A stretch of DNA of 64,000 nucleotides from Albibacillus kandeliae (GTDB taxonomy: Bacteria > Pseudomonadota > Alphaproteobacteria > Rhodobacterales > Rhodobacteraceae), in NCBI RefSeq assembly GCF_003116585.1, contig NZ_QEHM01000009.1, forward strand, positions 1-64,000, in the 5' to 3' direction. The position numbers were made by a program, and so were the translations under genes. The notes beneath the pieces were generated by a model, which ran no database searches, had not been told where the DNA came from, and worked only from the letters and a program-made list of their open reading frames with translations. Positions within the stretch are counted from its first letter, which is position 1. The number at the start of each line of letters is the position of its first letter. Shown piece after piece: positions 15,600 to 24,757 of the stretch.

Positions 15600-16964
15600 A
15601 TGGTATCAGCAGCAGAACAAATGGCGGCCAATACGAGCTGGGCCGCATTGGGCAAAGCCACCGATCTGCGCAACCGAATCCTTTTCACCCTTGGCGTACT
15701 TATCGTGTACCGCCTGGGTACCTACCTCCCTGTTCCCGGCATTGATGGTAACGCCCTGCGCGACTTCATGACCCAGGCAGGGCAGGGGATCGGCGGCATG
15801 GTCTCCATGTTCACCGGCGGCGCACTGGGGCGGATGGGCATCTTCGCCCTCGGCATCATGCCCTACATCTCGGCCTCGATCATCGTGCAGCTCATGGCGG
15901 CGATGGTGCCCCAGCTCGAGCAGCTGAAGAAAGAGGGTGAGCAGGGCCGCAAGAAGATGAACCAGTACACCCGCTACGGTACGGTGCTGCTGGCGATTGC
16001 CCAGTCCTACGGCCTCGCGGTCAGCCTCGAAACCGGCGACCTTGCGACCGATCCGGGTCTCTACTTCCGTCTTTCCACCATGATCACCCTCGTCGGCGGG
16101 ACCATGTTCCTGATGTGGCTGGGCGAACAGATCACCTCGCGCGGGATCGGCAACGGCGTGTCGCTGATCATCTTCGTCGGCATCATCGCCGAGGTTCCGG
16201 CCGCGCTGGCACAGTTCTTTGCCTCGGGCCGCAGCGGTGCGATCAGCCCCGGCGTGATCGTCGGTGTGATCGTCATGGTGATCGTCGCGATTACCTTCGT
16301 CGTGTTCATGGAACGCGCGCTGCGCAAGATTCACATCCAGTACCCGCGCCGTCAGGTCGGGATGAAGGTCTATGACGGCGGCTCCTCGCACCTGCCGATC
16401 AAGGTGAACCCGGCGGGCGTTATCCCCGCGATCTTCGCCTCGTCGCTGCTGCTGCTGCCGACCACGATCTCGACCTTCAGCCAGGGCGCCGCAAGCGGTT
16501 CGATCATGTCGTGGCTGCTGGCCAACTTCGGTCCCGGCCAGCCGCTGTACCTGCTGTTCTTTGTCGCGATGATCGTGTTCTTCGCCTACTTCTACACGTT
16601 CAACGTTTCGTTCAAACCGGACGATGTGGCGGACAACCTGAAGAACCAGAATGGCTTTGTTCCGGGCATTCGCCCCGGCAAACGGACGGCGGAGTACTTT
16701 GAATACGTGGTGAACCGCGTGCTCGTGCTGGGCTCGGCCTATCTGGCCCTGATCTGCCTGATGCCCGAGATCCTGCGCAACCAGTTCTCCATTCCGTTCT
16801 ACTTCGGCGGCACCTCGGTCCTCATCGTGGTTTCGGTCACCATGGATACCATCCAGCAGATCCAGAGCCACCTTCTGGCCCACCAGTACGAAGGCCTGAT
16901 CGAGAAGTCGCAGCTGCGCGGCCGGTCCAAGAAACGCACGAAACGGAGCCCCGCGCGTCGATGA
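15600..16964 (+). CDS. secY: Protein translocase channel subunit SecY
   Basis: SecY (454 residues) forms the inner-membrane Sec channel with SecE and SecG. Ten hydrophobic segments can be traced. Landmarks are [20 protein letters not shown] in TM1, the plug region after [25 protein letters not shown], the [20 protein letters not shown] loop and the C-terminal basic tail. ATG 15600 fits the family N terminus ([18 protein letters not shown]). The stop overlaps the adk start in ATGA. Confidence 0.97.
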   Translation: MVSAAEQMAANTSWAALGKATDLRNRILFTLGVLIVYRLGTYLPVPGIDGNALRDFMTQAGQGIGGMVSMFTGGALGRMGIFALGIMPYISASIIVQLMAAMVPQLEQLKKEGEQGRKKMNQYTRYGTVLLAIAQSYGLAVSLETGDLATDPGLYFRLSTMITLVGGTMFLMWLGEQITSRGIGNGVSLIIFVGIIAEVPAALAQFFASGRSGAISPGVIVGVIVMVIVAITFVVFMERALRKIHIQYPRRQVGMKVYDGGSSHLPIKVNPAGVIPAIFASSLLLLPTTISTFSQGAASGSIMSWLLANFGPGQPLYLLFFVAMIVFFAYFYTFNVSFKPDDVADNLKNQNGFVPGIRPGKRTAEYFEYVVNRVLVLGSAYLALICLMPEILRNQFSIPFYFGGTSVLIVVSVTMDTIQQIQSHLLAHQYEGLIEKSQLRGRSKKRTKRSPARR

Positions 16965-17605
16965 ACATCATTCTTCTGGGGCCCCCGGGGGCCGGCAAGG
17001 GAACGCAGGCCCGTCACCTCGTCGAAACGCGCGGAATGGTGCAGCTCTCGACCGGCGACATGCTGCGCGAGGCCAAGGACAGCGGCACCGAGATGGGTAA
17101 CATCGTCGCCGAGGTCATGGCCAAGGGGCAGCTCGTCACCGACGAGATCGTCATTGGCCTGATCCGGGAGAAGCTGGAGAGCAAGGAAGGCTCGGGGTTC
17201 ATCTTCGACGGCTTCCCGCGCACGCTGGCGCAGGCGGATGCCCTGGGTGAACTGCTGGCGGCAGAAGGCGAGGCGCTGGACGCTGTCATCGAGATGGAAG
17301 TGGACGACGACGCGCTGGTGGCACGGATCACCGCGCGGTCGACCTGCGGCACCTGCGGTGAGGTCTACAACGACAACACCAAGCCGATCCCGGCGGACGG
17401 GCACTGCGTCAAGTGCGGCGGGACCGAGTTCAAGCGCCGTGCGGACGACAACGAAGAGTCGCTGCGCACCCGCCTGATGGAATACTACAAGAAGACCTCG
17501 CCGCTGATCGGCTACTACTATGCCAAGGGCGATCTTTCCAAGATCGACGGGCTGGCACCGATCCAGGAGGTTCAGTCCTCCATCGCGGGCGTTCTGGACA
17601 AATAG
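16961..17605 (+). CDS. adk: Adenylate kinase
   Basis: A 214-residue long-type adenylate kinase, which interconverts ATP+AMP and 2 ADP. The P-loop [11 protein letters not shown] is at residues 7-17, the AMP site around [11 protein letters not shown], and [14 protein letters not shown] follows. The LID domain carries four cysteines (CGTCGEVY ... CVKCGG), suggesting a structural zinc. The gene is translationally coupled to secY, a common arrangement. Confidence 0.97.
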   Translation: MNIILLGPPGAGKGTQARHLVETRGMVQLSTGDMLREAKDSGTEMGNIVAEVMAKGQLVTDEIVIGLIREKLESKEGSGFIFDGFPRTLAQADALGELLAAEGEALDAVIEMEVDDDALVARITARSTCGTCGEVYNDNTKPIPADGHCVKCGGTEFKRRADDNEESLRTRLMEYYKKTSPLIGYYYAKGDLSKIDGLAPIQEVQSSIAGVLDK

Positions 17606-17615
17606 CCGGCGGGGC

Positions 17616-17644
17616 TTGACGCCCTGCCGAAAACCCCATATCGA
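17616..17644 (+). promoter_or_regulatory. Candidate promoter for the rpsM-rpsK unit
   Basis: TTGACG (17616-17621) and TATCGA (17639-17644) are separated by 17 bases, in the 195-base gap between adk and rpsM. The gap contains no rpmJ (L36) gene, which in many bacteria sits here. Confidence 0.4.
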
Positions 17645-17800
17645 CCACCATCTCGTAAGAGAATCGTTTTTGTGCGCGCGAATCTGCCGTGCAATTATGA
17701 ACACCTCGTAAATGCTAGGCCCGCTGGCGCCACTGCCAAGGCCAAGTGTTGTGAAAAAAGGTTCTGGAGCTACGGAACCGCAACGAAAGGAAAGTGACAC

Positions 17801-18169
17801 GTGGCACGTATTGCCGGCGTAAATATCCCGACTGCCAAGCGGGTACCTATCGCCCTCACCTACATCACCGGTATCGGTCATACCTCGGCCAAGGCCATCT
17901 GCGAAGCGGTGGGCATCGACCCGACCCGTCGCGTGAACGAGCTGAGCGATAGCGAAGTTCTGCAGATCCGCGAGCATATTGACGCCAACTACACCGTCGA
18001 AGGCGACCTGCGCCGCGAGACCCAGATGAACATCAAGCGTCTGATGGACCTCGGCTGCTACCGTGGCCTGCGTCACCGCCGGAACCTGCCGGTTCGCGGT
18101 CAGCGCACCCATACCAACGCACGCACCCGCAAAGGCCCCGCAAAGGCCATCGCAGGCAAGAAGAAGTAA
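17801..18169 (+). CDS. rpsM: 30S ribosomal protein S13
   Basis: S13 (122 residues) forms bridges to the 50S subunit. It starts [20 protein letters not shown] after the initiator, has the helix-turn-helix-like [18 protein letters not shown] and ends in the basic [20 protein letters not shown] tail. The ATG lies at the end of AAAGGAAAGTGACACGTG: the frame starts at GTG 17801 (GTGGCACGT), so this gene uses a GTG start. Confidence 0.95.
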   Translation: MARIAGVNIPTAKRVPIALTYITGIGHTSAKAICEAVGIDPTRRVNELSDSEVLQIREHIDANYTVEGDLRRETQMNIKRLMDLGCYRGLRHRRNLPVRGQRTHTNARTRKGPAKAIAGKKK

Positions 18170-18181
18170 GGGGGCGGATCA

Positions 18182-18571
18182 ATGGCACGCGATAAGACTC
18201 GTACCAAGCGTAAGGTTTCCAAGAACATCGCCGCTGGCGTTGCTCACGTGAACTCTTCGTTCAACAACACCAAGATCCTGATCTCCGACGTTCAGGGCAA
18301 CGCCATCTCCTGGTCTTCGGCCGGGACCATGGGCTTCAAGGGTTCGCGGAAATCGACCCCCTATGCCGCCCAGATGGCTGCCGAGGACGCGGGCCGCAAG
18401 GCTCAGGAACACGGCGTGAAGACCCTTGAAGTCGAAGTGCAGGGCCCCGGTTCGGGCCGCGAGAGCGCGCTCCGCGCCCTGGCCGCCGTCGGCTTCAACA
18501 TCACTTCGATCCGCGACGTGACCCCGATGGCACACAATGGATGCCGTCCGCCGAAGCGCCGCCGCGTCTAA
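18182..18571 (+). CDS. rpsK: 30S ribosomal protein S11
   Basis: S11 (129 residues) lines the platform near the E site. Typical segments are [20 protein letters not shown], the [20 protein letters not shown] helix and the closing [31 protein letters not shown] precedes the ATG. rpsD does not follow; in this group it is usually elsewhere. Confidence 0.97.
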   Translation: MARDKTRTKRKVSKNIAAGVAHVNSSFNNTKILISDVQGNAISWSSAGTMGFKGSRKSTPYAAQMAAEDAGRKAQEHGVKTLEVEVQGPGSGRESALRALAAVGFNITSIRDVTPMAHNGCRPPKRRRV

Positions 18572-18586
18572 GCACAGATTTTAAGG

Positions 18587-18627
18587 CTGGGGCTGCGTGT
18601 TTCCGCGCGGCCCCAGTCCGTCATTTT
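18587..18627 (+). terminator. Terminator-like hairpin between rpsK and rpoA
   Basis: CTGGGGC (18587-18593) pairs with GCCCCAG (18610-18616), with extra inner pairs TGCG/CGCG, and GTCATTTTG follows. It could partially end transcription before rpoA and so set the ratio of RNA polymerase alpha to ribosomal proteins. Confidence 0.5.
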
Positions 18628-18686
18628 GAACCTCGGGCGTCTGCACTTTCGTTGGACATGGGGCGCAGACAGGAATGGAGGGTTAC

Positions 18687-19703
18687 ATGATCCACAAGAA
18701 TTGGGCCGAACTGATCAAGCCGACCCAGCTTGACGTCAAGCCGGGCAACGATCCCGCACGTCAGGCAACGGTTGTCGCAGAACCGCTCGAGCGGGGCTTT
18801 GGCCTGACGCTCGGCAACGCGCTGCGCCGCATCCTGATGTCCTCTCTGCAGGGCGCCGCAATCACCTCCGTCCAGATCGACAACGTGCTGCACGAGTTCT
18901 CGTCCGTGGCCGGTGTCCGTGAAGACGTGACCGATATCATCCTGAACCTCAAGCAGGTCAGCCTGCGCATGGAAGTCGAAGGGCCCAAGCGCCTGTCGAT
19001 CAATGCGAAGGGCCCCGCTGTCGTCACCGCAGGCGACATCAGCGAGAGCGCCGGCATCGAGATCCTGAACCGCGACCACGTGATCTGCCACCTGGACGAC
19101 GGTGCGGACCTGTTCATGGAACTGACCGTCAACACCGGTAAGGGCTATGTCTCGGCCGACAAGAACAAGCCTGAAGACGCCCCGATCGGCCTGATCCCGA
19201 TCGACGCGATCTACTCGCCGGTCAAGAAGGTCTCCTACGACGTTCAGCCGACCCGTGAAGGTCAGGTTCTGGACTATGACAAGCTGACCATGAAGGTCGA
19301 GACCGACGGTTCCATCACGCCGGATGACGCCGTGGCCTTTGCCGCGCGCATCCTGCAGGACCAGCTGTCGATCTTCGTGAACTTCGACGAACCGGAAGCC
19401 GCTGGCCGCCAGGACGAGGACGATGGTCTGGAGTTCAACCCGCTGCTGCTGAAGAAGGTCGACGAGCTGGAGCTCTCGGTCCGTTCGGCAAACTGCCTGA
19501 AGAACGACAACATCGTCTACATCGGCGACCTGATCCAGAAGACCGAAGCCGAGATGCTCCGCACCCCGAACTTCGGTCGCAAGTCGCTGAACGAGATCAA
19601 GGAAGTGCTGTCCGGCATGGGCCTGCACCTCGGCATGGACGTCGAGGACTGGCCGCCCGACAACATCGAAGACCTCGCGAAGAAATTCGAAGACGCCTTC
19701 TAA
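18687..19703 (+). CDS. rpoA: DNA-directed RNA polymerase alpha subunit
   Basis: The alpha subunit (338 residues) nucleates polymerase assembly. The N-terminal domain has [20 protein letters not shown] and [15 protein letters not shown]. The C-terminal domain (about residues 255-320) has [19 protein letters not shown] and [17 protein letters not shown] and binds UP elements and activators. ATG 18687 is preferred to 18675 because TGGAGGG lies between them at a correct distance. The stop codon lies in the loop of a perfect hairpin. Confidence 0.96.
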   Translation: MIHKNWAELIKPTQLDVKPGNDPARQATVVAEPLERGFGLTLGNALRRILMSSLQGAAITSVQIDNVLHEFSSVAGVREDVTDIILNLKQVSLRMEVEGPKRLSINAKGPAVVTAGDISESAGIEILNRDHVICHLDDGADLFMELTVNTGKGYVSADKNKPEDAPIGLIPIDAIYSPVKKVSYDVQPTREGQVLDYDKLTMKVETDGSITPDDAVAFAARILQDQLSIFVNFDEPEAAGRQDEDDGLEFNPLLLKKVDELELSVRSANCLKNDNIVYIGDLIQKTEAEMLRTPNFGRKSLNEIKEVLSGMGLHLGMDVEDWPPDNIEDLAKKFEDAF

Positions 19704-19713
19704 GGCGTCTTCG
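19688..19713 (+). terminator. Hairpin spanning the rpoA stop codon
   Basis: A perfect 10-bp stem pairs 19688-19697 (CGAAGACGCC) with 19704-19713 (GGCGTCTTCG). The 6-nt loop TTCTAA contains the rpoA stop codon. No T tract follows directly; a second stem CCCCGGG-CTCGA-CCCGGGG comes right after (about 19716-19734). It may protect the 3' end of rpoA mRNA or limit readthrough to rplQ. Confidence 0.7.
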
Positions 19714-19776
19714 GCCCCGGGCTCGACCCGGGGTCCCGTGGTCGGCGGGAGGCCCCGGAGTTCTTTCGGGGCATGG
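19714..19776. repeat. REP-like palindromes between rpoA and rplQ
   Basis: Two GC palindromes of the same type as those near 2740 and 3730 lie in the 229-base rpoA-rplQ spacer: GCCCCGGGCTCGACCCGGGG at about 19715 and GGCCCCGGAGTTCTTTCGGG at about 19752. The rest of the spacer has no visible gene; rplQ has its own TAGGAG site. Confidence 0.55.
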
Positions 19777-19932
19777 TAGTAGCTCCGGGAGGAACTCCCA
19801 GTGTGACGAACCAGCCCACCGCGACCCGATCCAAATGCCCGGAGAGCCGGGGACCATCAGGGCAATCCCGCCCCAACAGAGCCGCTGACACGCATCGGCG
19901 GACGTACAAAGCATAAGCTAGGAGACTACGAA

Positions 19933-20355
19933 ATGCGTCACGCACGAGGCTATCGCCGCCTGAACCGTACCCACGAGCACCGCAAGGCGCTGTTCGAGAA
20001 CATGGCCGGTTCGCTCATCGAACACGAACAGATCAAGACCACCCTGCCGAAGGCAAAGGAACTGCGTCCGATCGTCGAGAAGCTCATCACCCTCGCCAAG
20101 CGCGGTGATCTGCACGCTCGCCGTCAGGCAGCTTCGAAGCTGAAGGAAGACAAGGACGTCGCCAAGCTGTTCGAAGTCCTGGGCCCGCGCTACAAGGACC
20201 GTAAGGGCGGTTACGTCCGCGTCCTGAAAGCCGGCTTCCGCTATGGCGACATGGCACCGATGGCGATCATCGAATTCGTGGACCGCGACCGCGACGCCAA
20301 GGGCGCCGCTGACAAGGCCCGCGTGGCTGCCGAAGAGGCTGCCGCTGACGAATAA
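19933..20355 (+). CDS. rplQ: 50S ribosomal protein L17
   Basis: L17 (140 residues) has the family core [20 protein letters not shown] and [20 protein letters not shown], followed by [20 protein letters not shown]. The C terminus is an Ala/Glu-rich stretch of about 20 residues. It closes the ribosomal supercluster and is followed by a strong terminator. Confidence 0.97.
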   Translation: MRHARGYRRLNRTHEHRKALFENMAGSLIEHEQIKTTLPKAKELRPIVEKLITLAKRGDLHARRQAASKLKEDKDVAKLFEVLGPRYKDRKGGYVRVLKAGFRYGDMAPMAIIEFVDRDRDAKGAADKARVAAEEAAADE

Positions 20356-20380
20356 TCCCTACGGGATATTCCGATAGGGA

Positions 20381-20416
20381 AGGGCGCCGCGGATCACTGC
20401 GGCGCCCTTTTCGTTT
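20381..20416 (+). terminator. Intrinsic terminator after rplQ
   Basis: A 10-bp perfect stem (AGGGCGCCGC 20381-20390 with GCGGCGCCCT 20399-20408) is followed by TTTCGTTTC. It marks the end of the ribosomal cluster and faces the minus-strand gene at 20426. Confidence 0.85.
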
Positions 20417-20425
20417 CTGTACCGG

Positions 20426-20881
20426 TCAGGCGTGCTCCAGTTCGCGCTTGACCAGTTTCTCGATCTCGCGGACCGGGTGATTGGTCAGGGTCTTGGGCAC
20501 CTCGGCGATCACCTTGTCGATCACTTCCTTGTGCATCCCGTCGCGCAGATGGCCCAGCACCGCAGGAGAAGCGACCAGCACGAGCCGGTCGAAATCGCCC
20601 CGGTGCGCCCGCTTGTAAAGCAGGTCCGAGAGGTCGGCGGCAAAGCGTTCCTTTGCCAGTTCATGCCAGTCGGTATCCTCGTAGGCCGATTTCTGACCGG
20701 GCCCGTTGTCGGCGATTCGGCCGGGGCGGTTGGCGCCCTGGACATGGTCGGGCGGGTTTTCCTGCCGTTCCTTGGCCACGACTTCGAGGTTGGGGTTCTG
20801 GTGATCGGTCAGATTGCGCAGGAACAGCGCTTTCTCGCTGTCCGTCACCACGATCCAGGTGCCTTCGCTCAGGTTTGCCAT
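20426..20881 (-). CDS. Host attachment family protein
   Basis: A 151-residue protein of the family annotated as 'protein required for attachment to host cells' (Host_attach). The N-terminal GTWIVVTDSEKALFLRN strand, the central LAKERFAADLSDLLYKR and the DRLVLVASPAVLGHLRDGMH block are characteristic. The family has been related to the eRF1-like baeRF fold, suggesting a ribosome- or RNA-linked role despite its name. ATG at 20881 is chosen because homology starts there. A small charged protein is encoded just upstream on the same strand. Confidence 0.85.
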   Translation of the reverse strand: MANLSEGTWIVVTDSEKALFLRNLTDHQNPNLEVVAKERQENPPDHVQGANRPGRIADNGPGQKSAYEDTDWHELAKERFAADLSDLLYKRAHRGDFDRLVLVASPAVLGHLRDGMHKEVIDKVIAEVPKTLTNHPVREIEKLVKRELEHA

Positions 20882-20882
20882 G

Positions 20883-21116
20883 TTACGCGCCCCCCGTGCC
20901 GTGGTGCCCGCCAAGATTGCCCTGGCCCTTCTCGTCGGACTTGGTCACCCGGGTGGCACCGGGGCGGTCCTGCTCGTCGCGCTTCATCAGGTCGCGTGTG
21001 CCGACCTTGCGTTCGAGGTTGCCGCCCGCGCGGCCCTGCTGCTGGGGAGTGTCCGTGTCATCCACGTAGAGATCGGTTTCGCGGGTTCCGTCCTGAGAAC
21101 GTTGTCGCTCGGCCAT
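20883..21116 (-). CDS. Small hydrophilic protein, unknown function
   Basis: A 77-residue, highly charged protein without hydrophobic segments, rich in Asp, Arg, Gly and Gln, probably disordered (for example TRETDLYVDDTDTPQQQGRA). A strong AGGAGG lies at the right distance before ATG 21116. Its stop almost touches the start of the Host_attach gene, so the two are likely cotranscribed and coupled. No family was recognised. Confidence 0.65.
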   Translation of the reverse strand: MAERQRSQDGTRETDLYVDDTDTPQQQGRAGGNLERKVGTRDLMKRDEQDRPGATRVTKSDEKGQGNLGGHHGTGGA

Positions 21117-21252
21117 GTCGGTCCTCCTGTCCTTTCATGTGCAGGAGATCAACGCATGGGTTCGGGGCAATGTTCCGCGCCGCGCATTCCGCAGGGTTGC
21201 CTTGCAATGCCGCGCCGGCTGCGCATATCAGGTCAAGTTACGGAGGCCTCAC

Positions 21253-22632
21253 ATGTTTCGAATCCTGCTCGCAACCCTTCTCCTGACCACAGCACCCGCC
21301 CTTGCCGAGACCCGCGTGCCGACGAGCCAGACCGAGATCTCGCTCGGCTTCGCTCCTCTGGTCAAACGCGCGGCGCCTGCCGTGGTGAACATCTACGCCT
21401 CGCGCGTGGTGCAGACCCGGTCAAGCCCCTTTGCCGACGATCCCTTCTTTCAGCAGTTCTTCCAAGGGATGGGGCAAAGCCGACCACGCGTGCAGAACTC
21501 TCTGGGTTCCGGGGTGATCCTCTCCGATGACGGCTACGTGGTGTCGAACTTTCACGTGGTCGGCGAGGCGACGGACATCAAGGTGGTGATGACAGACCGG
21601 CGCGAGTTCACGGCTTCGGTGGTGCTGGCCGACAAGGAAGCGGACCTTGCCATCCTGCGGCTCGACGGTGCCAGTGGCCTGCCGCACCTGACCCTCCGGG
21701 ATTCCGACAAGGTCGATGTAGGCGAGCTGGCCCTTGCCATCGGCAACCCCTTCGGGGTGGGGCAGACGGTATCGAGCGGCATCGTCTCGGGCCTTGCCCG
21801 GTCGGGCGTCGCCACCGGCAACGCGCGGGGGTACTTCATCCAGACCGACGCGCCGATCAACCCGGGCAACTCGGGCGGTGCGCTGATCGACGTGAACGGT
21901 GATCTGATCGGCATCAACACCTCGATCCTGAGCCGCTCGGGCGGGTCCAACGGGATCGGCTTTGCGATTCCCTCGAACCTCGTGGCCGAGTTCATGGAAC
22001 AGGCCCGCGCGGGGCAGACGGATTTCGAACGTCCCTGGGCAGGCATGTCCGGCCAACCGATGGACAACGACCTTGCCAGTTCGCTGGGGCTTGGGGTGCC
22101 AGATGGCATCGTGATCTCCGACCTGCACGAGGCGAGCCCCTTCCTGAAGGCGGGGTTCAAGGTCGGGGACGTGATCACCAAGGTGGGCGGCCTGCCGGTG
22201 AACACCCCCTCCGAGATGCTGTTCCGCATGACGCTGACAGGTATCGGACAGATGGCCGAGGTGACCCGGCTGCGCAACGGTGAGGAGACCGACGTCGCCG
22301 TGCCGATGATCTCGCCGCCGAACGAGCCGCCGGCGGAGGAGACCGTTCTGGGTGAGAACACCGTGCTGCCGGGGCTGACCGTGGCACGCGCGAATCCGGC
22401 TACCATCGTCGAATTCGGTCTGCCGCTGCACAGCGAGGGCGTGCTGATCACCGACGCGGGCGCGCTGGGGCCGCGCGCGGGGCTGCAGGCGGGGGACATG
22501 ATCGTCGCGGTGAACGGCACCCGCATCGAGACGAGCGGCGAGGCCGAGGCGGCGCTGACCAATCCGGGGCGGCGGGTCCAGATCGACCTGATCCGGGGTG
22601 GGCGCCCGATCTCGCTGCGGTTCCGGCTGTAA
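21253..22632 (+). CDS. degP: Periplasmic Do-type serine protease
   Basis: A 459-residue HtrA/Do family protease acting on misfolded periplasmic proteins. A signal peptide (FRILLATLLLTTAPALA) precedes a trypsin-like domain with the catalytic triad His101 (NFHVVG), Asp131 (EADLAIL) and Ser207 (NPGNSGGALID). Two PDZ domains follow, around residues 260-345 and 370-455. ATG 21253 is preceded by CGGAGG. It is shorter than E. coli DegP, and whether it acts as DegP, DegQ or DegS cannot be told. The downstream rarA starts five bases after the stop. Confidence 0.92.
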   Translation: MFRILLATLLLTTAPALAETRVPTSQTEISLGFAPLVKRAAPAVVNIYASRVVQTRSSPFADDPFFQQFFQGMGQSRPRVQNSLGSGVILSDDGYVVSNFHVVGEATDIKVVMTDRREFTASVVLADKEADLAILRLDGASGLPHLTLRDSDKVDVGELALAIGNPFGVGQTVSSGIVSGLARSGVATGNARGYFIQTDAPINPGNSGGALIDVNGDLIGINTSILSRSGGSNGIGFAIPSNLVAEFMEQARAGQTDFERPWAGMSGQPMDNDLASSLGLGVPDGIVISDLHEASPFLKAGFKVGDVITKVGGLPVNTPSEMLFRMTLTGIGQMAEVTRLRNGEETDVAVPMISPPNEPPAEETVLGENTVLPGLTVARANPATIVEFGLPLHSEGVLITDAGALGPRAGLQAGDMIVAVNGTRIETSGEAEAALTNPGRRVQIDLIRGGRPISLRFRL

Positions 22633-22636
22633 CGGC

Positions 22637-23959
22637 ATGGCGGATCTCTTCGATACAGGGGCAACCGAAGCCGCGCCCGAGCGCAACCGGCCGCTCGCCG
22701 ACCGGCTGCGCCCCCGGTCGCTCTCGGAGGTGATTGGGCAGCAGCAGGTTCTGGGGCCGGACGCGCCGCTGGGCGCCATGCTGGAAGCAGGTAGCCTTGG
22801 CAGCCTCGTCCTCTGGGGGCCGCCGGGGGTGGGCAAGACCACCATCGCACGCCTGCTGGCCGATGCGACCGACCGGCACTTTGTCCAGATCAGCGCCATC
22901 TTCACCGGGGTGCCGGACCTCAAGAAGGTCTTCGAGGCGGCGAAGCTCAGGCGCGGGAACGGGCAGGGGACGCTGCTGTTCGTCGATGAGATCCACCGCT
23001 TCAACAAGGCGCAGCAGGACGGTTTCCTGCCGCACATGGAGGACGGGACGATCCTGCTGGTTGGGGCGACCACGGAAAACCCCTCGTTCGAACTGAACGC
23101 CGCTTTGCTCAGCCGCGCGCAGGTTCTCGTGCTGGAGCGCCTGTCGCCCACCGATCTGGAACTGCTGACCCAGCGGGCCGAAAAGGAACTGGGGCGCAAG
23201 CTGCCCCTGACCGGCCCGGCGCGCGATGCGCTGCACGAGATGGCGGATGGCGACGGGCGCGCCCTGCTGAACCTGATCGAACAGGTCGCCGCGTGGAAAC
23301 TGGACGCGCCGCTGGACACGGCGGGGCTGGGCACCCGGCTGATGCGGCGGGCGTCGAAGTACGACAAGTCGGGTGACGAGCACTACAACCTGATCTCGGC
23401 GCTGCACAAATCGGTGCGCGGGTCGGATCCGGACGCCGCGCTCTACTGGTTCGCGCGGATGCTGCAGGGGGGCGAAGATCCGCGCTTCCTTGCTCGCCGC
23501 ATCACCCGGATGGCGGTCGAGGACATCGGCCTTGCCGATCCGCAGGCGCAGACCATCTGCCTGCACGCCTGGGAGACCTACGAAAGGCTCGGCAGCCCGG
23601 AGGGCGAACTGGCGCTGTCGCAGGCAGTGGCCTACCTCGCGCTGGCGCCCAAGTCGAACGCGGGCTACGTCGCCTACAAGGCCGCCGTGCAACTGGCCAA
23701 GAAGACCGGCAGCGCGCCGCCGCCCAAGCATATCCTCAACGCACCGACCCGGCTGATGGAAGAGCAGGGATACGGTGCGGGATACAACTACGACCACGAT
23801 GCCGAGGATGCCTTCTCGGGGCAGAACTATTTCCCGGATGACGTGAAACGCCCGGTGCTCTATGCCCCGGTGGAGCGCGGATTCGAGCGCGAACTGAAGA
23901 AGCGGGTGGACTGGTTCGCGAAGAAGCGGACCGAACGCCAGCGACAGGACAAGGACTGA
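22637..23959 (+). CDS. rarA: Replication-associated recombination protein A
   Basis: A 440-residue AAA+ ATPase of the RarA/MgsA/WRNIP1 family, which acts at stalled replication forks. Walker A is WGPPGVGKTTIARLL, Walker B LLFVDEIHRFNKAQQD and sensor 1 LLVGATTENPSFELN. The C-terminal MgsA domain (HYNLISALHKSVRGSDPDAA, then GQNYFPDDV) is complete. The ATG follows the protease stop by four bases, suggesting cotranscription. Confidence 0.95.
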   Translation: MADLFDTGATEAAPERNRPLADRLRPRSLSEVIGQQQVLGPDAPLGAMLEAGSLGSLVLWGPPGVGKTTIARLLADATDRHFVQISAIFTGVPDLKKVFEAAKLRRGNGQGTLLFVDEIHRFNKAQQDGFLPHMEDGTILLVGATTENPSFELNAALLSRAQVLVLERLSPTDLELLTQRAEKELGRKLPLTGPARDALHEMADGDGRALLNLIEQVAAWKLDAPLDTAGLGTRLMRRASKYDKSGDEHYNLISALHKSVRGSDPDAALYWFARMLQGGEDPRFLARRITRMAVEDIGLADPQAQTICLHAWETYERLGSPEGELALSQAVAYLALAPKSNAGYVAYKAAVQLAKKTGSAPPPKHILNAPTRLMEEQGYGAGYNYDHDAEDAFSGQNYFPDDVKRPVLYAPVERGFERELKKRVDWFAKKRTERQRQDKD

Positions 23960-23965
23960 ATTGAG

Positions 23966-24307
23966 ATGATCGAACGTTTCGAGACGAACCAGCGTATGAG
24001 CCAGGCCGTGAAGCACAACGGCACCGTCTACCTGGCTGGCCAGGTGGCCACCGGTGACAGCGTGGCCGCGCAGACCCAGGGGTGCCTCGACCAGATCGAC
24101 GCGCTGCTGGCCAAGGCTGGTTCGAGCAAGGAGAACATCCTGCAGGCGGTCATCTGGCTGGCCGACATGGGCGATTTCGCCGAAATGAACGGCGTCTGGG
24201 ACGCATGGGTGCCGCAGGGCCACACCCCGGCCCGCGCCTGCGGCGAGTCCGCGCTGGCGACCTCGGAGTTCAAGGTAGAGATCATCATCACCGCTGCCTG
24301 CGACTGA
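23966..24307 (+). CDS. RidA family protein
   Basis: A 113-residue protein of the RidA/YjgF family, which hydrolyses reactive enamine or imine intermediates of amino-acid metabolism. Seen: RMSQAVKHNGTVYLAGQVA, QTQGCLDQIDALLAKAGSSK, ENILQAVIWLADMGDFAEMN and PARACGESALATSEFKVEII. The catalytic Arg of the archetype is kept in the PARAC motif. It follows rarA by six bases. Confidence 0.9.
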   Translation: MIERFETNQRMSQAVKHNGTVYLAGQVATGDSVAAQTQGCLDQIDALLAKAGSSKENILQAVIWLADMGDFAEMNGVWDAWVPQGHTPARACGESALATSEFKVEIIITAACD

Positions 24308-24316
24308 TGCATCGAC

Positions 24317-24342
24317 GGGCGCCCCAAGGGGCGCCCGCTTGA
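24317..24342 (+). terminator. Hairpin between ridA-like gene and crcB
   Basis: GGGCGCCCC-AA-GGGGCGCCC (about 24318-24338), followed by GCTTGACATT. The T run is poor, so termination is doubtful. TTGACA at about 24341 could be a -35 for crcB, with TATCGC-type sequence close behind at short spacing. Confidence 0.45.
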
Positions 24343-24373
24343 CATTATCGCCTGCGCGCGCAAGGGAACACAC

Positions 24374-24757
24374 ATGATCCAGACAGTTTCATTCGTGGCC
24401 CTTGGCGGGGCAATCGGTGCGTCGCTGCGCTATCTTGCCGGGGTGGCGATCACGCGCCTCATGGGCGGCCCGCAGCCGTTTCCGCTGGGCGTCATCACCG
24501 TCAACATCCTCGGCTCGTTCATCATGGGCCTGTTCATCGTGGCGGTGGCGCAGAAGGGCCTGACCCATTTCGCGCCCTTCGTGGCCACCGGGATACTGGG
24601 CGGTTTTACCACCTTCTCCTCTTTCTCGCTGGAGACCATGACGCTGTTCGAGCGGGGCGACTACGGGCTTGCGGCGATGTACGTCGCGCTCTCCGTCGCT
24701 GTTTCGATCATGGCGCTGGCCTTCGGCCTCTTCATTGCGCGGAGTGTCTGGGCATGA
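24374..24757 (+). CDS. crcB: Fluoride ion exporter CrcB
   Basis: A 127-residue membrane protein of the Fluc/CrcB family, which exports fluoride as a dual-topology dimer. Four hydrophobic helices are visible. Signature segments are ALGGAIGASLRYLAGV, PLGVITVNILGSFIMGLF (with the pore Asn) and TGILGGFTTFSSFSLE. No fluoride riboswitch could be recognised in the short upstream region. The stop overlaps the rluC start in ATGA. Confidence 0.94.
   Translation: MIQTVSFVALGGAIGASLRYLAGVAITRLMGGPQPFPLGVITVNILGSFIMGLFIVAVAQKGLTHFAPFVATGILGGFTTFSSFSLETMTLFERGDYGLAAMYVALSVAVSIMALAFGLFIARSVWA

Noticed and set aside
22448-24373. A 641-codon minus-strand frame over rarA and the RidA-like gene
   Set aside because: Antisense shadow; the plus-strand products are clear.
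24308-24373. Fluoride riboswitch upstream of crcB
   Set aside because: The spacer is only 66 bases and holds a simple hairpin; the conserved fluoride-riboswitch core sequences are not seen.
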